From Alphaproteobacteria bacterium (lineage in GTDB: Bacteria; Pseudomonadota; Alphaproteobacteria; ATCC43930; CGMCC-115725), in the NCBI GenBank assembly GCA_030041335.1, contig JASHOB010000070.1:1-55284 (forward strand): DNA of 55,284 nucleotides. The letters run 5' to 3'. Positions 1-8,375 of this stretch are shown here, piece by piece. The position numbers were made by a program, and so were the translations under genes. The notes under the pieces are model-generated. The model was not told the origin of the DNA, did no database searches, and saw only the letters and a program-made list of their open reading frames with translations. Positions within the stretch are counted from its first letter, which is position 1, and each line of letters opens with the position of its first letter.

Positions 1-1695
1 GTCGGTATCGCCAATGCCGTGCGTGCCTATCTCGCCACCAAGACAGTGACCATCGCCGCGATGAGGAGTCTCGGCGCCTCGCGGCAAATTGTGTTCATGA
101 CCTATCTCATCCAAATTCTCATCCTGGCGATGCTCGGCACGATCGTTGGCGTGGTGCTCGGTGCCTTGATTCCGCTTCTGGCATTGCCGTTCATCCCGAG
201 CGCCCTGGTGCCAACGCGGATTGGCATCTATCCGGCGCCCTTGGCACTGGCGGCGTTGTTCGGCCTGGTCACCGCCGTCGCGTTTTCGCTATGGCCGGTC
301 GCCAGCGCCTGCGAGACCGAGCCGTCGCAATTGTTTCGCGCATCGATCGAGCCGCCGAGCGCGGCGCCGCCTTGGCCCTACCGCATTGCCACCGCCGTGG
401 CGCTGCTGCTGCTCGCCGGCCTCGCGATTGCCAGCACCGACGACCGCGACATTGCCTTGTGGTTCCTCGCCGGTGCCGCGGGTTCGCTCCTGCTGTTCCG
501 TCTCCTCGCCGTCGTGTTGATGGCGTTGGCACGGCGCATTCATCCACGCGGCACGGCGCCGAAACTCGGCCTCGGCAATCTCTATCGCCGCGGCGCGCCG
601 ACGGCGGGTATTGTCGCCTCGCTCGGCCTCGGCCTCGCGGTGCTGGTCGCGGTCGCGCTGATCGAGGCAAACGTTTTCCGCCTGCTCGAGGCCGAACTGC
701 CGGAGCGCGCGCCGAGCTTTTTCTTCATCGATTTGCAGCCGGACGAGAAGCCTGCCTTCGACAAATTGCTGGCGGCGACGCCGGGCGTCGAGCGCAGCGA
801 CGCGATGCCGAGCCTGCGCGGCCGCATCGTCAAGCTCAACGGCGTGCCGGTGGAACAAATGCGCGTCGCCGACGATGCGCGCTGGACCTTGGAGACCGAG
901 CGCGGCCTGACCTATGCAATGCGTTTGCCCCATGGTTCGCGCATTGTTGCCGGCGCATGGTGGCCCGCCGCTTATCGAGGCCCGCCGCAAGTCTCCATGG
1001 ACGCCGGCATCGCGCGCGGCCTCGGCTTGAAGCTCGGCGACCGGCTCACGGTCGATGTGCTCGGCCGCGAAATGACCGCGCGTCTCACGTCGCTCCGCGC
1101 CATCGACTGGGCCTCGCTCGGCATCAATTTCGTCATGATATTTTCGCCCGGCTCGCTCGATGGCGTGCCGCAAACCTGGATCGAGACGGCGCGCGCGACG
1201 TCGGGCGCCATGCTGCCGCTCGAACGCGCCGTAGCCGCACAATTTCCCAATGTCTCGGCGATCGCGGTGCGCGACGTCTTGAGCCAGCTTGGCGGGGTGG
1301 TCGCCGCGGTGGCAATCGCGCTGCGCCTGACGGCGGCGGTGGCACTGATCGCGGGCATGCTGGTGCTGGCCGGCGCGGTCGCGGCCGGCCAGCGTCGCCG
1401 ACGTTATCAGGCGGTGCTGTTGAAGGTGTTGGGCGCCACGCGCGGTACGGTGACGCGCGTCTTCCTCTATGAATTCGCCACCATGGGGCTGGTGACGGCG
1501 GCGATCGCTATCGTCATCGGCACCGTCGCCGCCAACTATGTGATGACCGAGGCAATGCAGGCCGATTTTGTCTTCGTGCCCGGGGTGGCGCTGGCATCGG
1601 GCTTGATCGGCACCGCCGTCACCCTGATGATCGGCTATGCCGGAACCTGGCGCGCGCTCGGCACAAAGCCCGCGCCTTATCTGGCGAACGAGTGA
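1..1695 (+). CDS. ABC transporter permease, two FtsX domains (5' partial)
   Basis: The reading frame is open from base 1, so the N-terminus lies outside the window; the GTG at 19 is only an internal codon. The visible protein starts inside one FtsX (MacB-like) permease domain (the stretch with RSLGASRQ and following membrane segments, up to about residue 100). A cytoplasmic segment, a soluble middle domain of about 230 residues and a second FtsX domain near the C-terminus (VLLKVLGATRG) follow. Duplicated FtsX domains are typical of YbbP-like permeases, which work with a YbbA-type ATPase, usually encoded just upstream; that gene is not visible here. Substrate unknown. The pirin gene begins 6 bp downstream, so the two are probably cotranscribed. 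Confidence 0.88.
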   Translation, partial: VGIANAVRAYLATKTVTIAAMRSLGASRQIVFMTYLIQILILAMLGTIVGVVLGALIPLLALPFIPSALVPTRIGIYPAPLALAALFGLVTAVAFSLWPVASACETEPSQLFRASIEPPSAAPPWPYRIATAVALLLLAGLAIASTDDRDIALWFLAGAAGSLLLFRLLAVVLMALARRIHPRGTAPKLGLGNLYRRGAPTAGIVASLGLGLAVLVAVALIEANVFRLLEAELPERAPSFFFIDLQPDEKPAFDKLLAATPGVERSDAMPSLRGRIVKLNGVPVEQMRVADDARWTLETERGLTYAMRLPHGSRIVAGAWWPAAYRGPPQVSMDAGIARGLGLKLGDRLTVDVLGREMTARLTSLRAIDWASLGINFVMIFSPGSLDGVPQTWIETARATSGAMLPLERAVAAQFPNVSAIAVRDVLSQLGGVVAAVAIALRLTAAVALIAGMLVLAGAVAAGQRRRRYQAVLLKVLGATRGTVTRVFLYEFATMGLVTAAIAIVIGTVAANYVMTEAMQADFVFVPGVALASGLIGTAVTLMIGYAGTWRALGTKPAPYLANE

Positions 1696-1701
1696 GGAAT
1701 C

Positions 1702-2535
1702 ATGGAAAGGATCATCGAGCGTATCGCAGCGGCGGGCGCCGTCAACCGACGCAGCGCCGACCATGCCAACCGCATGATCGTGGCGCCCGAGGATTTCGCG
1801 GCGATCTCGCCGTTCCTGGTACTGGTCGAGGATTGGTTCCGTGCCCCCGCCGGGTTTCCGACCCACCCCCATCGCGGCATCGAGACCGTGACCATCGTTC
1901 TCGACGGCGCGCTCGAGCACCGCGACCATACCGGCGGTCACGGCATTCTGCGCCAGAGTGATGTGCAATGGATGACGGCTGGGCATGGCGTGCTGCATAG
2001 CGAGCTGCCGCATCACGACGAAACCGCACACACGTTGCAACTTTGGCTCAACCTGCCGTCGCGGCGGAAAATGATTCCGGCCCGCTATGTCAATCAACGC
2101 GGCCCGTCGGTGCCGGTGATGACCGTGCCCGGCGCCGCGGTGCAGGTCTATGCCGGCAAACTCGGCAGCATAGAGACGCCCCATGGCAGCGATTGGCCGA
2201 TGAGCCTCTTTGATATCCGCGCCGAGGATGGCGCGAGCCTCGTGCTCGAGATGCCGGGGCGCGATCGCGGATTTCTCTACGTGCTCGCGGGTGAGGCGAC
2301 CGGCGGCGGCGGCGAGGCGCATCTCGCCACCGGCCACGTCGCTTGGTGCGAGCCGTCCGGCACGGCGGGCTACGACACGCTGCGCATGGTCGCGCGGACA
2401 CCGGTCCGCGCCCTCCTCTTCTCCGGTCCGCCCATCGACGAGCCGGTCGTGGCGCGCGGCCCCTTCGTCATGACCAGCGACGCCGAGATCGCGGCCGCCT
2501 ATGACGATTACCGCTCCGGCCGCTTCGTGGCTTAA
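1702..2535 (+). CDS. Pirin family protein
   Basis: This 277-residue protein has the two-cupin layout and length of bacterial pirins. The N-terminal cupin carries the metal ligands in FPTHPHRGIE (His55, His57) and TAGHGVLHSE (His99, Glu101). Pirins bind an iron atom; some act as quercetin 2,3-dioxygenases and others as redox-responsive regulators, so the exact role cannot be read from sequence. The ATG is preceded by GAGG a few bases upstream and lies 6 bp after the permease stop, suggesting cotranscription. The C-terminal part (FSGPPIDEPVVARGPFVM) matches the usual pirin C-domain. Confidence 0.93.
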   Translation: MERIIERIAAAGAVNRRSADHANRMIVAPEDFAAISPFLVLVEDWFRAPAGFPTHPHRGIETVTIVLDGALEHRDHTGGHGILRQSDVQWMTAGHGVLHSELPHHDETAHTLQLWLNLPSRRKMIPARYVNQRGPSVPVMTVPGAAVQVYAGKLGSIETPHGSDWPMSLFDIRAEDGASLVLEMPGRDRGFLYVLAGEATGGGGEAHLATGHVAWCEPSGTAGYDTLRMVARTPVRALLFSGPPIDEPVVARGPFVMTSDAEIAAAYDDYRSGRFVA

Positions 2536-2890
2536 GGCCGCTCGCCAGGGCCCAGCGCGGCGGAGAGTGCCACAGCCGCCTGCCCTTTCGTCGAGCCTCG
2601 AGAAGTGTTGGAGCCGCCGGCATTTGCGCCATGCCCCCGACCTGGCCGGCGGCAAGCGCGGGGGTTGCCTCGTTGTCATCGCGAGCCGCGGCGGCGTTCG
2701 GCAGCGGCTTTGATCGGGCTCCTGCCCCGGCCGTCAGCCGAAACCGCCACCGCCCGGCCCGACCCGCTATGCCGGAAAGCGTCCATCAGACGTTCATCTA
2801 AAGTTAATCCGGGGCCGAGGCCGGGTCATTGAATTCGCCGGTTTTTGCGATCATATTAGCGGCAGTTTTCCCAACCCTTCGAGGGTGACC
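2536..2890. other. Intergenic region between pirin and BI-1 genes
   Basis: About 355 bp with no convincing gene on either strand. Short open frames here lack ribosome-binding sites and family resemblance. The only supported element is a promoter-like pair at 2829-2857 just ahead of the BI-1 gene. Confidence 0.5.
2829..2857 (+). promoter_or_regulatory. Sigma70-type promoter for the BI-1 gene
   Basis: TTGAAT (2829-2834) and CATATT (2852-2857) are separated by 17 bp, each matching four of six consensus bases. The predicted start near 2864 would leave a leader of about 27 nt before the ATG at 2891. This is the most AT-rich stretch of the intergenic region. Confidence 0.45.
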
Positions 2891-3610
2891 ATGTCTTACG
2901 ATCAAGGCAACCGCTGGACCACGCGCACCACCGCGGTTCCGCAAGTCGATATCGATGTCGGCCTGCGCCAGTACATGCTGCGTGTCTACAATTACATGGC
3001 GGGTGGTCTGGCGCTGACCGGCCTCGTCGCGTTTTTCGCGGCGGCGAGCGGCATCTATGCCCAGCTCGCGCACACGCCGCTGATCTGGCTCATCGTACTG
3101 GCGCCGCTCGGGCTCGTGCTTTTCCTTCAGTTCCGGATTGCGAAGATGAGTCTCGGCGCCGCGCAGGCGACGTTCTGGATCTACGCCGGACTGGTGGGCC
3201 TGTCGCTGGGCTTCATCTTCCTGGTCTATACCAGCGCCAGCATCGCCCTCACCTTCTTCGTCTGCGCCGCGATGTTCGCCGCCATGAGCTTGTGGGGGTA
3301 TACGACCAAGCGCGATCTGACCGGCATGGGCTCGTTCCTGTTCATGGGTCTGATCGGCATTATCGTCGCCGCCTTGGTGAACATGTTTCTTGCCTCCCCC
3401 GCCCTGCAGTTCGCGATTTCCGTCATCGGCGTGATCGTGTTCACGGGCCTTACCGCCTGGGATACGCAGCAGATCAAGGAAATGTACTGGGCGGGCGACG
3501 GCTCGGTCGTTGCCGGCAAGAAGGCGGTGATGGGTGCGCTGCGGCTCTACCTCGACTTCCTCAACCTGTTCCTGATGTTGCTGCAGTTTATGGGTGCACG
3601 CCGCAGCTGA
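2891..3610 (+). CDS. Bax inhibitor-1/YccA family membrane protein
   Basis: 239 residues with about seven hydrophobic segments, matching the BI-1/YccA (TMBIM) family in length and layout. The C-terminal part FTGLTAWDTQQIKEMYW is the family hallmark, followed by ALRLYLDFLNLFLMLLQF. Bacterial members are inner-membrane proteins, some with calcium-leak activity and some (YccA) modulating FtsH; the specific role here is unknown. The start is ATG 2891 rather than the in-frame GTG at 2885 because GAGGG (2881-2885) is ideally spaced for the ATG. A strong terminator follows, so the gene is probably monocistronic. Confidence 0.94.
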   Translation: MSYDQGNRWTTRTTAVPQVDIDVGLRQYMLRVYNYMAGGLALTGLVAFFAAASGIYAQLAHTPLIWLIVLAPLGLVLFLQFRIAKMSLGAAQATFWIYAGLVGLSLGFIFLVYTSASIALTFFVCAAMFAAMSLWGYTTKRDLTGMGSFLFMGLIGIIVAALVNMFLASPALQFAISVIGVIVFTGLTAWDTQQIKEMYWAGDGSVVAGKKAVMGALRLYLDFLNLFLMLLQFMGARRS

Positions 3611-3635
3611 GGGTGCCAGTCCACCAGTTTCGATG

Positions 3636-3670
3636 CCGCCCGCGGTGCTGCCGCGGGCGGTTTCGTTTTT
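3636..3670 (+). terminator. Rho-independent terminator after BI-1 gene
   Basis: A perfect 10-bp GC stem (3636-3645 with 3651-3660, loop TGCTG) is followed by TTTCGTTTTT. It ends 26 bp after the BI-1 stop region and directly abuts the regB promoter. Confidence 0.88.
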
Positions 3671-3685
3671 GGCGCTCCATCGGCT

Positions 3686-3691
3686 TATAAT
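3686..3691 (+). promoter_or_regulatory. TATAAT -10 element ahead of regB
   Basis: A perfect TATAAT lies only 8 bp before the regB ATG at 3700. No good -35 is seen (TTCGTT at 3662-3667 is the best placed, and it lies in the T-tract of the upstream terminator). Transcription would start about at the ATG, implying a leaderless or nearly leaderless mRNA. Confidence 0.5.
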
Positions 3692-3699
3692 TCAGGCTC

Positions 3700-5049
3700 A
3701 TGACCGACACCGCAAAAACGCCGCCGCTGGCGCTCGGCACCGACGTTTCGGTCAGCCTGCGCAAGCTGGTTTTCATCCGCTGGGTTGCGATCGGCGGCCA
3801 GGTGGCGGCCGTGGTGTTCGCCGGCCTGATCATGGCTTTCCCGCTGCCGGTGTGGCCGGTGATGGCGGTGATCGCGACCTCGGCCGCGCTCAATGCCGCG
3901 ACCAGCCTGTCGCGGCACGGCGCCGCGCGCTTGGGCGATCGCGAGGCCTCGCTCTATCTCGGCTATGACATGATCCAGCTCGGCCTTCTGCTTTATTTGA
4001 CCGGCGGGCTGCAAAATCCGTTCGCGCTTCTGATGCTGGCGCCGGTGACGGTGGCTGCGACCATCTTATCGCTGCGCAGCGTTATCGGGCTTTCGGCGCT
4101 CACGGTGTTTGCCATCAGCCTTTTGGCCATCTTCCATTTGCCCCTGCCCTGGTACGAGCCCACGCCCGAGCCGAGCCTGGTTTATGTGCTTGGCGTGTGG
4201 ACCGCGCTGGTGCTGTCGACGCTGTTCGTCGCGTTTTACGTCTGGAGTGTGTCCGAGGAAGCGCGGCGCCTGCGCGACGCTTTCGCCGCGACCCAACTGG
4301 CGCTGGCGCGCGAACAGCGTGTTTCCGCCTTGGGCGGCCTCGCGGCGGCGGCGGCACATCAGCTCGGCAGCCCGCTCGCCACCATCGCCGTCATCGCCAA
4401 GGAGCTGGTGCGAGACCTGCCGAAATCGAGCCCCCATGCCGAGGATGCCGCCTTGCTGCTGAGCCAGAGCGAGCGTTGCCGCACCATCCTCACCGATCTC
4501 GCACAGCATCGCGAAAGCGAAGGCGAGCCGCCGCAGCGGCTGCCGTTTTCCGCCCTGGTCGAGATCGCAGGCGAGACTTATCGCGCCAATGCCGACCAGC
4601 GCGGCATCCAGGTCATTCAAACCAATGCCGCGGCGCGCGGACCCAATGGCGAAGCGGTGCCGGAGCCGATCGTGACGCCCAGTCCCGAAATCATGCACGG
4701 GCTCGGCAACCTTATCCAGAACGCCACCCAATTTGCGGTGCGCGAAACCAGCATCACCGTGAGCTGGAGCGACGACAGCGCCGCCATCGATATCGTCGAC
4801 GACGGACCCGGTTTTCCCCAACAGGTTCTCGCCCGCATCGGCGAACCCTATCTATCAGGTCGGACCTTCGAAACCGAATCCCATATGGGTTTGGGTATTT
4901 TTATCGCCCAGACGCTGCTGGAGCGAACCGGAGCGCATCTTACCTTCGTCAATGTCACGGAAGGCGGGGCGCAGGTCGTGGTGGAATGGCGGCGCGGCGT
5001 GCTCGAAGGCTCCGAGACGCCACCTTTGGCAATCGAGGTCGAGGCATGA
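3700..5049 (+). CDS. regB: Redox-sensing histidine kinase RegB/PrrB/ActS
   Basis: 449 residues with six N-terminal membrane segments, then dimerisation and ATPase domains. Family-specific marks are GGLQNPF (residues 102-108), the ubiquinone-site GGxxNPF motif of RegB, the H-box HQLGSPLATI with His220, and Cys260 in SERCRTIL, at the position of the redox-active cysteine of Rhodobacter RegB. The C-terminus has the N-box region (NLIQNATQFA) and a G-box (DDGPGF, GLGIFIAQTLLERTG). In characterised bacteria the kinase controls respiration, carbon and nitrogen fixation genes according to quinone/thiol redox state. The gene ends in an ATGA overlap with regA. There is no convincing Shine-Dalgarno, consistent with a leaderless start. 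Confidence 0.95.
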   Translation: MTDTAKTPPLALGTDVSVSLRKLVFIRWVAIGGQVAAVVFAGLIMAFPLPVWPVMAVIATSAALNAATSLSRHGAARLGDREASLYLGYDMIQLGLLLYLTGGLQNPFALLMLAPVTVAATILSLRSVIGLSALTVFAISLLAIFHLPLPWYEPTPEPSLVYVLGVWTALVLSTLFVAFYVWSVSEEARRLRDAFAATQLALAREQRVSALGGLAAAAAHQLGSPLATIAVIAKELVRDLPKSSPHAEDAALLLSQSERCRTILTDLAQHRESEGEPPQRLPFSALVEIAGETYRANADQRGIQVIQTNAAARGPNGEAVPEPIVTPSPEIMHGLGNLIQNATQFAVRETSITVSWSDDSAAIDIVDDGPGFPQQVLARIGEPYLSGRTFETESHMGLGIFIAQTLLERTGAHLTFVNVTEGGAQVVVEWRRGVLEGSETPPLAIEVEA

Positions 5050-5630
5050 TTGACGATATGACGCTCCCGAACAATGCCGGCGCTCTGGCCGGCCTGCCCG
5101 ACGAAGAGCGCACGCTGCTGATCGTCGACGACGACGCGCCGCTATGTCAGCGGTTGGCGCGCGCGATGGAACGCCGCGGGTTTATCGTCACCGCCGCCGA
5201 ATCACTGAACGCCGGTATTGACGCCGCGACCCGCGCCGCACCCGCTTTCGCGGTTGTCGACCTGCGCCTTGGCGACGGCAGCGGGCTTGACGTCGTCAAG
5301 GCGCTGCGCAAGGCGCGGCCCTCGGCGCGCGTCGTGATCCTGACCGGCTACGGCAATATCGCGACCGCGGTTGCCGCCGTGAAAGTCGGCGCCCTCGATT
5401 ATCTGCCGAAGCCCGCCGACGCCGATGCGGTCGAAGCGGCACTGTTGGCGACCGAGGCGTCACTGCCGCCGCCGCCCGCCGATCCGATGTCGGCCGACCG
5501 CGTGCGTTGGGAGCATATTCAGCGCGTCTTCGAGCAATGCGACCGCAACGTCTCGGAGACGGCGCGGCGACTTAAGATGCATCGCCGCACGTTGCAACGC
5601 ATCCTGGGCAAGCACGCGCCGCGCGGTTAG
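5046..5630 (+). CDS. regA: Response regulator RegA/PrrA/ActR
   Basis: 194 residues. The receiver domain has the acidic triad DDD at 28-30, phospho-acceptor Asp72 in VVDLRLGDGSG and the conserved Lys in LPKPAD. A short linker leads to a Fis-type helix-turn-helix whose end, NVSETARRLKMHRRTLQRIL, is nearly invariant in the RegA family. It acts as the DNA-binding partner of RegB. The start overlaps the regB stop (ATGA at 5046-5049), so the two are translationally coupled. An upstream open frame continuous with this one is shadow sequence inside regB; a second in-frame ATG at 5058 is possible. Confidence 0.95.
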   Translation: MIDDMTLPNNAGALAGLPDEERTLLIVDDDAPLCQRLARAMERRGFIVTAAESLNAGIDAATRAAPAFAVVDLRLGDGSGLDVVKALRKARPSARVVILTGYGNIATAVAAVKVGALDYLPKPADADAVEAALLATEASLPPPPADPMSADRVRWEHIQRVFEQCDRNVSETARRLKMHRRTLQRILGKHAPRG

Positions 5631-5647
5631 TGATGGCCGATTAGCGG

Positions 5648-6580
5648 ATGGCGCACACCTTGACCGAAGCACCGCCCCTTTGCCCTATCACGGGCGAGCC
5701 GGCGCGCTGGGTGCAATGGCTCCCGACGCGGAGCCTCAAATGGCTGTGGCGCATCGGGTTTGGTGTCGACATCGCGCGAATGGTTGTCGATCTGCCCCGG
5801 TTTGGCCTGTGGGAATCACCATCGGGATTGATGTTTTTCGATCCAGCCATCCCCGGTGATCGGCAATTTTACCAGGATCTATATGGCGCGTTCCGGATGC
5901 ATGATCGGCTATCCGGTTTGGGGGTGGCGCGGCCGGATTTTGTCTACACGGCCCGGTATCTCAAACCCGGCATGAGGGTTCTCGATGTCGGTTGCGGCGA
6001 GGGTGGTCTCGAGCGGTCGCTGCCGGGTGTCGACTATTGGGGACTCGACCTCAACTTCGGCGGACGGCGCCCCCGGATTCTGGCGGAGACGATCGAGCAG
6101 CACGCGGAGCGCCTGCCCGATCATTACGACGCGGTATGCGCCTTTCAAGTAGCCGAGCATGTCGCCGATCCGGTCGGCTTTACCGCGACCATGGTGCAGG
6201 CATTGAAGCCCGGGGGCTTGCTGATTTTGAGCATGCCCTTATGGCCGGCGCCGGTCACGGCGATTCCCAATTACCTTTTGAACGCGCCGCCACATCATTT
6301 GAGCTGGTGGAACGAGCGATCGTTGCGGGCGCTGTGCGACCGGCTGGGTCTCACCTGCCGCGAGATCTGGCCGGTGCCGGCAGGAAGCCATAACGGCGTC
6401 GTTTACTGGATGGGCCGTTTCGCACCGCAAATCGGCGGCGGCAAGTATTTCCGGTGGCGCTACCGGTGGCATTTTGCGTTGTTGTGGACTTACTTCCTGG
6501 GGTCGGTTGCCGACAGGCTATTGACGCTGCCGCGCGACAGCTGCGGTTCGGAGATCCTGCTGGTGGCCCAAAAGCGCTAG
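5648..6580 (+). CDS. Class I SAM-dependent methyltransferase
   Basis: 310 residues. The middle carries a Rossmann methyltransferase: motif I VLDVGCGEGG (about 111-120), acidic WGLDLNFGG for the second strand, and AFQVAEHVADP with ALKPGGLLIL as later motifs. The N-terminal ~90 residues include CPITGEPA, a cysteine-proline start seen in methyltransferases with a small N-terminal metal-binding module, although only one cysteine is present here. The substrate cannot be inferred. It lies 17 bp after regA and may be read from the same mRNA. Its stop codon lies in a palindrome shared with the convergent lipoprotein gene. Confidence 0.85.
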   Translation: MAHTLTEAPPLCPITGEPARWVQWLPTRSLKWLWRIGFGVDIARMVVDLPRFGLWESPSGLMFFDPAIPGDRQFYQDLYGAFRMHDRLSGLGVARPDFVYTARYLKPGMRVLDVGCGEGGLERSLPGVDYWGLDLNFGGRRPRILAETIEQHAERLPDHYDAVCAFQVAEHVADPVGFTATMVQALKPGGLLILSMPLWPAPVTAIPNYLLNAPPHHLSWWNERSLRALCDRLGLTCREIWPVPAGSHNGVVYWMGRFAPQIGGGKYFRWRYRWHFALLWTYFLGSVADRLLTLPRDSCGSEILLVAQKR

Positions 6581-6593
6581 CGCTATTGGGCCA
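6564..6593. terminator. Palindrome spanning two convergent stop codons
   Basis: TGGCCCAA (6564-6571) and TTGGGCCA (6586-6593) are exact reverse complements, and the 12 bp AGCGCTAGCGCT between them is itself a palindrome. The whole 30 bp can fold on either strand with a single A-A mismatch. It contains the stop codons of both convergent genes. No T-tract follows on either side, so a bidirectional terminator is inferred only from position. Confidence 0.45.
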
Positions 6594-7185
6594 GCTTGTT
6601 GTCGATCGGAGACTCGAAATTGTTCCTCGTCGAACCAAAGACGAACAGAATGACTTTCTTGTCGTGTTTGGCTAGGCCGGTGACCGAACCGGTGCTGCTC
6701 CTGAGCGTGCCGTCGCGCGCGCCATAGCTGGTCGCGGCGAGCTGGGCGACGCCCTTTTGTGAATCCCAGCTAAAGAGCGCGATTTCCGGGGTCTCGATGG
6801 TGCCGGCCAACGGGACCGGAAGGCCCATCGCCGGAACGCCAATGAGAATCTTGTGGGAATTGGTCGCCAACGCGCTCGAGCGCAGCGCCAGGATGACGTC
6901 GGCCGATTTGGCGTCGGGCATGATCGCCACACCCTGCAGCAACAGCCGGTCCTCGATCACGGCGGTGGCATATTTCGCGTCGTCGCCGTTGGCGGCGGTG
7001 AAATTATGCACATCGACAAAGACGCGCGTGCCGGCCGGCAGCATGAAGTGCAATTGATCGATAGCGCGGTCGGCTGCCGAAGAAATCAGCAATTGTTCGG
7101 TGGCGGTGCGCGGCGGATTGGTGACGCGGTTGAAGATACAGCCGCCGAGCGGCAGGAGGATGAGGAACAGAATCGCAACACGCAT
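6583..7185 (-). CDS. Putative lipoprotein of unknown function
   Basis: 200 residues beginning with a lipoprotein signal peptide: hydrophobic MRVAILFLILLPLGGC with the lipobox LGGC (Cys16 as lipidated residue). The mature part starts with PPRTATEQLLISSAADRAI and contains alternating strand-like segments, including a VFVDVHNF strand; it may belong to the DUF6655-type proteins, recalled but not verified. It is predicted to sit in the outer or inner membrane facing the periplasm. It lies 63 bp downstream of mmcB on the same strand and may share its transcript. Confidence 0.7.
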   Translation of the reverse strand: MRVAILFLILLPLGGCIFNRVTNPPRTATEQLLISSAADRAIDQLHFMLPAGTRVFVDVHNFTAANGDDAKYATAVIEDRLLLQGVAIMPDAKSADVILALRSSALATNSHKILIGVPAMGLPVPLAGTIETPEIALFSWDSQKGVAQLAATSYGARDGTLRSSTGSVTGLAKHDKKVILFVFGSTRNNFESPIDNKLAQ

Positions 7186-7248
7186 CTGATGCCATCCGCT
7201 TGAGGCGGGACCTGCCCTTAGAACAGGCGCCGGCTCGGGACGGTTCCA

Positions 7249-7698
7249 CTATGGCTCGACGGCGGCGTTGAACTGGGGATCGAGAAATTGGTTGAGGCGA
7301 TGGCCCGCCAACAGCGCGAACCTTAGCAGGAGGGCGCGGCGCCGCGGCGCCGGGAGTAGCAACAGCGGCGCTTCGCGCAACAATGCCGCGCCCCAGGCAT
7401 CGGCGCGGATCAAACCGCAATCGGCGGGAATGAGTGCCTCATCAAATTGGGCCGCAACCGCGAAATAGAGCCGGTCGCAGTAGTGGCGATATTCGTGCCA
7501 TTTCCGATCGGCGCGAAAATCCGCGGGCGACGATTTGATCTCGACGATGCGAATCTCGCCAGCGCCGCCGAGCGCCAAAATATCGGCGCGCCGGCCATTA
7601 CCCAGCGTCACCTCTGTCAGCGTGGCGAAGCCTTGTTGTGCCAGCAGTCGCGTGGTGCCGCGACACAAGCCTCGGGTAAAATCGCGCGCGTCCGACAT
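7249..7698 (-). CDS. mmcB: MmcB family DNA repair protein
   Basis: 149 residues from ATG 7698, preceded by GGGAAGG; an upstream in-frame TTG at 7740 would add 14 residues of no family resemblance. The sequence contains a PD-(D/E)xK-like core: EVTLGNGRRADILAL, then IRIVEIKSS with the E-x-K pair, then WHEYRHYCDRLYFAV. MmcB was described in Caulobacter as a damage-inducible nuclease-fold protein of the SOS-independent response. Putative role: mitomycin-C-type DNA lesion repair. It is first in a two-gene minus-strand unit with the lipoprotein. Confidence 0.85.
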   Translation of the reverse strand: MSDARDFTRGLCRGTTRLLAQQGFATLTEVTLGNGRRADILALGGAGEIRIVEIKSSPADFRADRKWHEYRHYCDRLYFAVAAQFDEALIPADCGLIRADAWGAALLREAPLLLLPAPRRRALLLRFALLAGHRLNQFLDPQFNAAVEP

Positions 7699-7795
7699 GG
7701 TCCTTCCCGCCGCAAATGCCGCACTGGCGCGGCGGACCAAATGGCATTATTCCCTTGGCTCGCGGCGGATGCCACAACCAACCATGGTGCCGGCC

Positions 7796-8368
7796 ATGAT
7801 GCGTTTTCTGGTCAGCGGTCTGTTCCTGCTCGTGTGCGCGGCGTCGGCGTCGGCGCAAACCATGCCCGCTCAAGTCAAACCCGGCGATCGCTGGGTCTAT
7901 GACAGTGTCAGCGGCAAGCGCAGCCTCAGGGTCGACAGCGTCTCCGGCGACGGCACCATCGACGCCACGGTCGACGCCCCTGGTCTTTCCGGTTTGGCGA
8001 TGAAATACACCCAGAATTGGAACGTCCTGATGGCGCCCGTCTTGATGCTCGGCAACGTCCGGTATCAGCGCTACAGCCCGCCTGTCTGTCTCATGCCGGC
8101 GCCGCCTTGGAACGCCGGGCAGAGCTGGTCCTGCGACTCGAGCTGGAGCGACGGCACCTACTCCGGCACGGTCCATGTCGTGGGCAAGCTCGAGTCGACG
8201 GAAAAAATTTCGGTGCCGGCCGGCACCTTCGACGCGCTTCATGTCCGTCTCAACGTCGGCGGCACCGAAGTCGATTGCTGGTACGCGCCGCAGGTCGCGA
8301 GCTGGGCGCAATGCAAATCGAAGCTCCCCGACTACAACTACACACTGACATCCTATTCGGTTCAGTGA
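7796..8368 (+). CDS. Secreted protein of unknown function
   Basis: 190 residues from ATG 7796 (7799 or 7769 are alternatives). The first 20 residues form a clean Sec signal peptide with AxA cleavage at ASAQ, so the product is periplasmic or secreted. The mature region begins VKPGDRWVYD, continues as a beta-rich sequence with KISVPAGTFDALHV, and contains a few cysteines that could pair in the periplasm. The VPAGTFDALHV pattern recalls DUF3108/TapB-like beta proteins; this is a family resemblance only. lysS starts 7 bp downstream, so they probably share an mRNA. Confidence 0.65.
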   Translation: MMRFLVSGLFLLVCAASASAQTMPAQVKPGDRWVYDSVSGKRSLRVDSVSGDGTIDATVDAPGLSGLAMKYTQNWNVLMAPVLMLGNVRYQRYSPPVCLMPAPPWNAGQSWSCDSSWSDGTYSGTVHVVGKLESTEKISVPAGTFDALHVRLNVGGTEVDCWYAPQVASWAQCKSKLPDYNYTLTSYSVQ

Positions 8369-8375
8369 CGGCAAG

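Noticed and set aside
289-2679. Long minus-strand open frame of nearly 800 codons opposite the permease and pirin
   Set aside because: It is antisense to two well-recognised genes; high GC makes long non-coding frames common here.
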